Of a stretch of DNA of 33,097 bases, positions 27,096-33,097 are shown in pieces. Each line of letters opens with the position of its first letter. Position 1 is the first letter of the stretch. The stretch is from the NCBI GenBank assembly GCA_946626695.1, contig CAMOUV010000003.1:1-33097 (forward strand). Direction: 5' to 3'. The notes under the pieces were generated by a model. The model was given only the letters and a program-made list of their open reading frames with translations, made no database searches and had not been told where the DNA came from. This DNA is from an uncultured Blautia sp. Its GTDB lineage: Bacteria > Bacillota > Clostridia > Lachnospirales > Lachnospiraceae. The translations under genes and the position numbers were made by a program.

Positions 27096-27533
27096 ATGGC
27101 AAAAAGCGAGCCTGTTATGATTTTTAAAGTATTTGCTGATAATTCCGAGGTTTCTGATCTGCAGTGTCCCTGGGGATCGGTGACGATGATCCCCTTCCGC
27201 GCGACCGTGGAGTCGGAGCTCTTTACGGGAGAGACCCGTCCGGGTGCCGTGGATGTGCAGATCGAAAATGCCGGATACAGCCGTCACATGTGTGCGAAAT
27301 ACATGTTTGCCGGAAAGGACAGAGAAGGGAACGAGTGCAGACTCTTTGTCGAGAATGACAGCCATCTGCATCCCATCATGCGGAACGAGCCGTATTTTGA
27401 CGGCTGCCCGATGTTCCTGACGGACAGCCCTGTCCTGGGAGAGTACCTCTGTGCGCCGCATTTCCGCTCCGAGATCCAGGGAACCGACTGGGGCGTGGAG
27501 ATCCGGATCTACGATGTATTGAAAGAGTTATAA
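27096..27533 (+). CDS. DUF3237-like beta-barrel protein
   Basis: LFTGETRPGAVDVQIENAGYSRHMCAKYMFAGKDREGNECRLFVEN...FRSEIQGTDWGVEIRIYDVLKEL resembles DUF3237 proteins; family call from memory. Confidence 0.65.
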   Translation: MAKSEPVMIFKVFADNSEVSDLQCPWGSVTMIPFRATVESELFTGETRPGAVDVQIENAGYSRHMCAKYMFAGKDREGNECRLFVENDSHLHPIMRNEPYFDGCPMFLTDSPVLGEYLCAPHFRSEIQGTDWGVEIRIYDVLKEL

Positions 27534-27580
27534 AAAAACTGCCTGGCGGAGCATCCTGTCTCCGTGCAGGCAGTTTTTTA
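27533..27580. terminator. Bidirectional terminator between convergent genes
   Basis: aaaaaactgcctg...caggcagtttttt with inner ggag/ctcc pairing; poly-A and poly-T flanks. Confidence 0.85.
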
Positions 27581-27584
27581 CGTT

Positions 27585-27737
27585 TTACTGATGTCTGTCA
27601 TAAATCCGGTTGATCTCGTTGGGATCCGGGCACCGCAGTGCTTCATACACATCGCGGAAAAAAGGATCGTCGAACCAGTTCTTTACCGCCTGCAGGGCAG
27701 AGCGGAAACCAGACAGCTTATTTGTTTTTGAGGTCAT
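27585..27737 (-). CDS. Small protein of unknown function (50 aa)
   Basis: MTSKTNKLSGFRSALQAVKNWFDDPFFRDVYEALRCPDPNEINRIYDRHQ; strong RBS aaaggaggcattcc-ATG on minus strand; ends at the bidirectional terminator; not in supplied ORF list (below size cutoff). Confidence 0.6.
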   Translation of the reverse strand: MTSKTNKLSGFRSALQAVKNWFDDPFFRDVYEALRCPDPNEINRIYDRHQ

Positions 27738-27830
27738 GGAATGCCTCCTTTCTGTGGTTTCTTCAGTTTTCGGCTATTGCTGTAGATATTACGCTAATAA
27801 TGATTCTTTATATATTGATAAGGCCTTTGA

Positions 27831-28001
27831 TTAGATACGGGCGGGTTCAGAGAAATATTTGAAAAACGTATAGTAGGAGCCGTTCATCACGCAGGATGCG
27901 CTCAGAAAGTACAGCGCGTTATCCTGAAAATATTTTTTGATTTTTTCTCCCATATTCATCTTGATTTCTGTTGAATGATTGTTTTTATTTGCTTTTGTCA
28001 T
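27831..28001 (-). CDS. Small protein of unknown function (56 aa)
   Basis: MTKANKNNHSTEIKMNMGEKIKKYFQDNALYFLSASCVMNGSYYTFFKYFSEPARI; RBS aaaggagaatttgtt-ATG. Confidence 0.6.
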   Translation of the reverse strand: MTKANKNNHSTEIKMNMGEKIKKYFQDNALYFLSASCVMNGSYYTFFKYFSEPARI

Positions 28002-28081
28002 AACAAATTCTCCTTTCATAAAAGTACTGTCAGGCCTTATGACAAGTCAAAGAATACCTCTGATCTTCGGATGATATAAGG

Positions 28082-28110
28082 TTGAAAATTGACCTGTTTT
28101 ATGGTAATAT
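28082..28110 (+). promoter_or_regulatory. Putative promoter of the downstream AraC gene (TTGAAA-17-TAATAT)
   Basis: -35 at 28082-28087, -10 at 28105-28110. Confidence 0.5.
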
Positions 28111-28150
28111 TGACATTTCCGGGAAAACCCGGTACAAAAGGAGGATACTT

Positions 28151-29008
28151 ATGCCGGAAGGAATACGGACGACAAACGTCCGATATGAGAAGCATTATGA
28201 AGCCCAGGAAGCCCGGATCACGGTGGACTTTGTGACGGATCACGGGCAGTATCACGCGGCGCACTGGCAGAAGGAGCTGGAGCTCATCTATCTGCTGAAC
28301 GGAAATGCGCGGATCGTTCTGGACGGGGAAACGGTCAGCCTGGTGCAGGGAGATTTCATCGTAATCGATTCGAACCATATTTTTGAACTGCAGTGCAAGG
28401 AAAACTTCATGCAGGTCCGCGTCCATGTGGATAAGGAGTTTCTTTCCATGCGGACCGGCCGGCCGGACCCACGGATATACCGGTGCATCCGGGAGGATCT
28501 GGAGAGCAGCCAGCTGGAGGCTTATCTTCGGATCTGCGATCTGTTTAAGGAGCTGGTGCCCCTCTACGTGAATGAGCCGGAAGGATACCGGCTGAAGACG
28601 GAGTCGGTGGTCCTGGAGATCCTGTATCACCTGGTCCGGCATTTTTCGTCTCCGGCACCGGCCGGAGAGACGGCGGGGCCTGTTCAGGAGCAGCAGCGCA
28701 TTCAGGAGATCCTTCATTATATTGATCAGCATTATGCGGAGCATATTTCCCTGGAGAGGATCGCCGGGGAATTCGGTCTGAGCCGGGAGTATTTCAGCCG
28801 CCTGTTTCACCAGAGTCTGGGGATCACCTTCTCCCAGCATGTGAACCGGGTCCGGATCTCTCATTTTTATCATGACCTGGTGACCGGGGACGAGGCTGTG
28901 ATGGAGCTTCTGGAGAAAAACGGCCTTACGGATTACAAGCTGTTCAGCCGGATGTTCCGCGAGATCTACGGCCATACCCCCCGCGAGATCCGGAGGATCA
29001 TCTCCTGA
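28151..29008 (+). CDS. AraC family transcriptional regulator
   Basis: ISLERIAGEFGLSREYFSRLFHQSLGITFSQHVNRVRISHFYHDL...FSRMFREIYGHTPREIRR; RBS aaggaggatactt. Confidence 0.88.
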   Translation: MPEGIRTTNVRYEKHYEAQEARITVDFVTDHGQYHAAHWQKELELIYLLNGNARIVLDGETVSLVQGDFIVIDSNHIFELQCKENFMQVRVHVDKEFLSMRTGRPDPRIYRCIREDLESSQLEAYLRICDLFKELVPLYVNEPEGYRLKTESVVLEILYHLVRHFSSPAPAGETAGPVQEQQRIQEILHYIDQHYAEHISLERIAGEFGLSREYFSRLFHQSLGITFSQHVNRVRISHFYHDLVTGDEAVMELLEKNGLTDYKLFSRMFREIYGHTPREIRRIIS

Positions 29009-29083
29009 AAGAAAAAAGGAAGGTGTGCCGGCATGAATGGACATTTCGTCATTATTTTACAGGCCAAATAATATAACGAAGGG

Positions 29084-29112
29084 TGACTGCAGGTAATGAT
29101 CTGTGCTATAAT
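29084..29112 (+). promoter_or_regulatory. Putative promoter of the hybrid histidine kinase gene
   Basis: TATAAT at 29107-29112 with GTGACT/TGACTG -35-like element about 17-18 bp upstream. Confidence 0.45.
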
Positions 29113-29158
29113 AAGCATGAATAACAGATGGACCGTTTCTGAATGAAGGACAGGGACT

Positions 29159-30688
29159 ATGAATTTTCATGCGTTGATAGATATCACGATTTATCTTGGC
29201 AGTGCGTTGATGGTTTATAATATTGTCCGGTATTTTCATTTTATGAGAGAAGTGCGTGCTGCCGGAGGCTGGGAGAAAAGAGCCGGGGTTTTGTACACGC
29301 CGGCGGTTCTGCTGATCCTGTTTCTGTTTGGATATCTTACTGTGGCTTTTCTTGGAGATCCGGACGGAGTGATCGCCGCCATCCTGTTTGGAGGAAGTGT
29401 TTTCGTTTTCATCATTGTGTATGTGATGCGGGTGATCACGGAACGGGTCCGGCAGAATGAACATCTGAAAACGGCTCTGGAGGATGAAAAACGGGCCAAT
29501 GAGGCCAAAACCATCTTTCTTTCCAACATGTCCCACGACATCCGGACACCGATGAATGCGATCATCGGATATACCAATCTGGCCCGCAGACCTGAAGCGG
29601 GCATGGAGGAGATGAAGGACTGTCTGGAGAAGATCGAAAGCTCCAGCCAGCATCTGCTGGCTCTCATTAACGATGTGCTGGAGATGAGCCGGATCGAGAG
29701 CGGAAAGATGGAGCTGGAGGAAGAGCCGGTGGATCTGGAGCAGGTGCTGGATGAACTCCGGACCATGTTTGCCACCCAGATGGAAGAGAAAAAGCTGGAT
29801 TATACCGTCGTCTGTGATGCGAAAGATACGTATGTATCCTGTGACAAGAACCGGCTGAACCGGGTTCTGCTGAATCTGGTCAGCAACGCGTATAAGTTTA
29901 CCCCGGAGGGCGGGGCGGTGACGGTCACTCTGCAGGAGACCGGCAAAGAAGCATCGGGCAAAGGGTCGTATGAATTCCGCGTAAAGGATACCGGTATCGG
30001 GATGGCTCCGGAATTTGCCGAGAAGGTCTTTGTGGCCTTCGAACGGGAGCGTACCTCCACGGTCAGCGGGATCCAGGGAACCGGCCTGGGCATGGCGATC
30101 ACCAAAAACATTGTGGATCTGATGGGCGGGACCGTCACGGTAGAGACCAGCCCGGGAAAGGGCACCGAATTCATTGTCCGGCTGTGTTTTTCCCTCACGG
30201 AAAAGCCGGTCCCTGTCGTAAAGATGAGGACCGAATGTCCGATGACAAAGGAAGAAAGAGAGGCGGCCGGCTTCCGGATGCTTCTGGCTGAGGACATGGA
30301 GGTCAACCGGGAAATCGCAGCCATGCTTCTTGCGCATGAAGGGATCCTGGTGGATACGGCTGAGAACGGCAAGATTGCGGTGGAAATGCTGCAGAAATCC
30401 ACTCCCGGCTACTACCGGGCAGTTCTGATGGATGTGCAGATGCCTGTGATGGACGGATATGAGGCCACACGGCAGATCCGTGCGCTTCCGGATCCGGAGC
30501 TGGCCCGTATCCCGATCATCGCGGTGACTGCCAATGCCTTTCGCGAGGATGTACAGCAGGCCCTGGACGCCGGGATGGACGGCCATATTGCAAAACCCAT
30601 CGATCCCGATGCACTGATGCAGACCTTATATTTCATCGTCTGCGGTGAACATCATACAGAAAATGATCGACTGCGGGATGCCGGATAA
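29159..30688 (+). CDS. Membrane-anchored hybrid sensor histidine kinase with C-terminal receiver domain
   Basis: H box FLSNMSHDIRTPMNAIIGY; N box NRVLLNLVSNAYKFTP; G boxes DTGIGMAPEF and GTGLGMAI; receiver LLAEDMEVNREIAAMLL...VLMDVQMPVMDGYEATRQIR...IIAVTANAF. Confidence 0.94.
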   Translation: MNFHALIDITIYLGSALMVYNIVRYFHFMREVRAAGGWEKRAGVLYTPAVLLILFLFGYLTVAFLGDPDGVIAAILFGGSVFVFIIVYVMRVITERVRQNEHLKTALEDEKRANEAKTIFLSNMSHDIRTPMNAIIGYTNLARRPEAGMEEMKDCLEKIESSSQHLLALINDVLEMSRIESGKMELEEEPVDLEQVLDELRTMFATQMEEKKLDYTVVCDAKDTYVSCDKNRLNRVLLNLVSNAYKFTPEGGAVTVTLQETGKEASGKGSYEFRVKDTGIGMAPEFAEKVFVAFERERTSTVSGIQGTGLGMAITKNIVDLMGGTVTVETSPGKGTEFIVRLCFSLTEKPVPVVKMRTECPMTKEEREAAGFRMLLAEDMEVNREIAAMLLAHEGILVDTAENGKIAVEMLQKSTPGYYRAVLMDVQMPVMDGYEATRQIRALPDPELARIPIIAVTANAFREDVQQALDAGMDGHIAKPIDPDALMQTLYFIVCGEHHTENDRLRDAG

Positions 30689-30733
30689 ACCGGCAGACGC
30701 ATGGAAACCGGATTATTTCCGGAGGAGGTACCA

Positions 30734-31984
30734 ATGAAACACCAGTTCTGGAAGAACAACAGCAACCGGCTTCTGTTTATTGCTGCGGCTACGGCCGTGA
30801 TCTGTCTCGTGACCATGGCCTTCTACCGGCCGGAAACCTTCGGGGGAATTATAAACACGCTGTTCACTGTCCTGACCCCCTTCGTATACGGGATCGTGAT
30901 CGCCTATCTGCTCCGTCCCCTGTCATTGCGGATCGAAGGTCTGCTTCGCCGGATCGGGAGCAGAAAGAATCGGGAGAAAACCGGCGGATGGCAGAGAACC
31001 GCAGCAGCGTTGTTATCCATCATCGTCATGTTTGTCATTCTGACGGTGATCATCCTGCTGATCCTTCCGCAGCTGGTGACCAGCATATCGAGCATCATTT
31101 CCAGTCTGCCGGGAGCGGTAAAGGACTTCCAGGCATGGCTGGACAAGCTGGCCAAGGGCGAAACCAGCGCGACGGCCGCCGGCTATATCAGCGATCTGGT
31201 AGGAACCATCAGCACAAAGCTGGAAGATTTCCTGCAGACCTCCATCCTGCCGAACCTGCAGGATGCCATCACGAATGTGACCAGCAGCTTTATCAATATC
31301 ATCGGCGTGCTGGCAAACTTCGGCCTGGGCTGTATCATCTCGATCTATTTCCTGTGCAGCTGGGAACAGTTTGTGGCCCAGTCAAAGCTGATCCTGTATT
31401 CTGTTCTCCCGAAGAATGGCGGAGACTGGATCTGGCAGGAGCTTCATTTTGCTGACCGGATGTTCAATGGCTTTATCGTGGGGAAGATCGTGGATTCCCT
31501 GATCGTGGGTATCCTGTGTTTTGTGTTTTCCGTAATCTTCCGCTTCCCCTATGCGGCCTTGATCAGTGTGGTCATCGGGGTGACCAATGTGATCCCCTTC
31601 TTCGGACCGTATCTGGGCGTCATTCCGTCTGTGCTGCTGATCCTTACGGTCAGCCCGGGACAGGCGATCGGCTTTTTGATCTTTATCATTATCCTGCAGC
31701 AGGTGGACGGCAACCTGATCGGACCGATGATCATCGGCGACAAGCTGGGAATCTCCAGCTTCTGGATCCTGTTTTCGATCCTGTTTTTCGGTTCGCTGTG
31801 GGGGCTTCCGGGCATGCTGATCGGAGCGCCGGTTATGGCGGTCCTGTATGACCTGATCACCCGGGGAGTCAATCAGGCGCTGGAAAAACGCGGACAGATG
31901 CAGATGCGGAGCGATTATATCGAAAAGTATCACGAGAATACGAACAGTAAACGGGAGAAACCGGATGCTAAGGAGCAAGGCTGA
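30734..31984 (+). CDS. AI-2E family (PerM-like) transporter
   Basis: Multi-TM protein with PYAALISVVIGVTNVIPFFGPYLGVIPSVLLIL and LQQVDGNLIGPMIIGDKLGISSFWIL; RBS ggaggagg. Confidence 0.9.
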   Translation: MKHQFWKNNSNRLLFIAAATAVICLVTMAFYRPETFGGIINTLFTVLTPFVYGIVIAYLLRPLSLRIEGLLRRIGSRKNREKTGGWQRTAAALLSIIVMFVILTVIILLILPQLVTSISSIISSLPGAVKDFQAWLDKLAKGETSATAAGYISDLVGTISTKLEDFLQTSILPNLQDAITNVTSSFINIIGVLANFGLGCIISIYFLCSWEQFVAQSKLILYSVLPKNGGDWIWQELHFADRMFNGFIVGKIVDSLIVGILCFVFSVIFRFPYAALISVVIGVTNVIPFFGPYLGVIPSVLLILTVSPGQAIGFLIFIIILQQVDGNLIGPMIIGDKLGISSFWILFSILFFGSLWGLPGMLIGAPVMAVLYDLITRGVNQALEKRGQMQMRSDYIEKYHENTNSKREKPDAKEQG

Positions 31985-32012
31985 AGAAGAGACGTAAACC
32001 GGGAGGATCAGG

Positions 32013-32492
32013 ATGAGCCGGAATGTAGACTATACACTGATGACGCAGCAGCTGAAGGGATTTCTGGAGACGGATCCGGACATGCTTCCGGTTCTTTCCA
32101 ATGCGTCCGCGCTTTTGATGGAAAGCCTGCCGGAGATCAACTGGGCCGGGTTTTACCTGATGAAAAACGGCATGCTGGTACTGGGGCCCTTCCAGGGAAA
32201 ACCGGCCTGCATCCATATCAATGTGGGAAAAGGAGTCTGCGGGACGGCTGTGGCCGAAGACCGCACCCAACTGGTGGAAAATGTACACGAATTCCCCGGA
32301 CATATCGCCTGTGACAGTGCCTCCAATTCTGAGATCGTGATCCCCCTTCACTGCAGAGACAACGGGGAGATCACAGGCGTGCTGGATATCGACAGCCCGG
32401 TGTTCGGACGTTTTGACCAGGAGGATCAGGACGGGCTGGAAGCCTTTGTCCGTGTGATCGAAGAGGAGGTCTGCTGGGATGTTCGGGCATAA
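32013..32492 (+). CDS. GAF domain protein, free methionine-(R)-sulfoxide reductase-like
   Basis: INWAGFYLMKNGMLVLGPFQGKPACIHINVGKGVCGTAVAEDRTQLVENVHEFPGHIACDSASNSEIVIPLHCRDNGEITGVLDIDSP matches the fRMsr/YebR pattern with its conserved Cys residues. Confidence 0.88.
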   Translation: MSRNVDYTLMTQQLKGFLETDPDMLPVLSNASALLMESLPEINWAGFYLMKNGMLVLGPFQGKPACIHINVGKGVCGTAVAEDRTQLVENVHEFPGHIACDSASNSEIVIPLHCRDNGEITGVLDIDSPVFGRFDQEDQDGLEAFVRVIEEEVCWDVRA

Positions 32493-32694
32493 AAAGAAAA
32501 AGGAAACATTGCAATATGACCCAGGCCGCAAGACGCCGGTGATCCGCTGCAGCATCTGCAACGGCGAACAGGTGGGCGGCCTGAAGGATCTGGAAACAGG
32601 ACAGTTTGAGGAGGTCATGCTGATCCGCACCACGGACGATCTGCTTCGGTTTCAGGAGCTGACCGGCACGAAAGAGATACCGAAAGAATACTGA
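32479..32694 (+). CDS. Conserved small protein with CxxC motif, function unknown
   Basis: MFGHKKKKETLQYDPGRKTPVIRCSICNGEQVGGLKDLETGQFEEVMLIRTTDDLLRFQ; overlaps the fRMsr-like gene 3' end. Confidence 0.7.
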   Translation: MFGHKKKKETLQYDPGRKTPVIRCSICNGEQVGGLKDLETGQFEEVMLIRTTDDLLRFQELTGTKEIPKEY

Positions 32695-32704
32695 TTGACA
32701 GACA

Positions 32705-32757
32705 GAAAAGCGGACAACGCACAGGCACCTTGGATGCTGCGATGGTCCGCTCTTTTC
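32705..32757 (+). terminator. Probable intrinsic terminator/hairpin after the CxxC small protein
   Basis: gaaaagcggac / gtccgctcttttc stem with one bulge and inner cgca/tgcg pairing; T-rich 3' side. Confidence 0.55.
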
Positions 32758-32811
32758 CGCGGGCAACGAGCCATGCACGAATGCTTGCATTCGTATATGG
32801 CGGTTGCCGCG
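32758..32811. repeat. Long imperfect hairpin upstream of larC
   Basis: cgcgg...ccgcg, caac/gttg, gccat/atggc and acgaatg-cttg-cattcgt pair in nested order. Confidence 0.75.
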
Positions 32812-32812
32812 A

Positions 32813-32897
32813 AAGTCAAATACCCCGCCCTTCAGGGCGTATAAATTAAAAGTGAAGTTTAGTCATGCCCTGTAGCTTGTTGTGGGGTATTTGACTT
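32813..32897. repeat. Element bracketed by a perfect 14-bp inverted repeat (aagtcaaatacccc ... ggggtatttgactt) with internal cgccc-ttca-gggcg hairpin
   Basis: 32813-32826 pairs with 32884-32897; internal hairpin 32826-32839. Confidence 0.8.
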
Positions 32898-32909
32898 GGG
32901 AGGGCAGAA

Positions 32910-33097
32910 ATGAAGACACTTTATATTGACTGCAGCATGGGAATCGCCGGCGATATGTTTACCGGCGCACTTCTGGATCTCTTTCCGGAAAAAGAATCGA
33001 TCACCGCAGAACTGAACGCCCTGGGGATCCCGGGAGTGCAGTATCAGCTTTCCCGCACGCAGAAATGCGGCATCACAGGAAGCCATATGACGGTGTA
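32910..33097 (+). CDS. larC: LarC-like nickel-pincer cofactor biosynthesis protein (partial, runs off window end)
   Basis: MKTLYIDCSMGIAGDMFTGALLDLFPEKESITAELNALGIPGVQYQLSRTQKCGITGSHMTV; LarC N-terminal motif YxDCxxGIAGDM; RBS gggagg. Confidence 0.88.
   Translation, partial: MKTLYIDCSMGIAGDMFTGALLDLFPEKESITAELNALGIPGVQYQLSRTQKCGITGSHMTV

Noticed and set aside
25314-27461. 715-aa minus-strand ORF opposite the carboxylesterase
   Set aside because: Codon-aligned antisense shadow spanning gene boundaries and a terminator; no family features
29057-30586. 509-aa minus-strand ORF opposite the histidine kinase
   Set aside because: Antisense shadow; sense strand has complete kinase and receiver motifs
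30664-30690. gccggataaaccggc hairpin after the histidine kinase as terminator
   Set aside because: Short 5-bp stem with no U tract
1-33097. CRISPR array, tRNA, rRNA, prophage or transposase genes
   Set aside because: No regularly spaced repeats, tRNA-like cloverleaf, rRNA segments, or transposase/integrase/phage motifs were recognised; dedicated software (CRT, tRNAscan, ISEScan) was not available

Overview
The window looks like a Lachnospiraceae/Firmicutes-type chromosomal accessory region dominated by glycoside catabolism (taxon is an inference from gene style). From left to right it holds: a tandem-domain PPK2 polyphosphate kinase; an AraC regulator divergent from a GH2 beta-glucuronidase and a sugar-binding protein; an old-yellow-enzyme-type oxidoreductase; a second AraC regulator divergent from a tightly overlapping six-gene operon (GPH/MFS symporter, GH2, TIM-barrel isomerase, GH78, GH43, GH1); a third AraC regulator divergent from a second module (GH1, VOC protein, a collapsed rhamnosidase remnant, Gfo/Idh/MocA oxidoreductase, a MATE::OppF chimeric scar, carboxylesterase, DUF3237-like protein); two unannotated tandem small ORFs; a fourth AraC regulator; a hybrid histidine kinase; an AI-2E-type transporter; a free-Met-sulfoxide-reductase-like GAF protein; a CxxC small protein; and the 5' end of larC behind a long structured leader. 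The most unusual points are two deletion-type gene scars about 1.5 kb apart, the tandem small ORFs, the hairpin-rich larC leader, a sugar-binding protein lacking a lipobox and permeases, and a possible oxidative glycoside/polyphenol conjugate pathway. No rRNA, tRNA, CRISPR array, transposase or prophage was seen.
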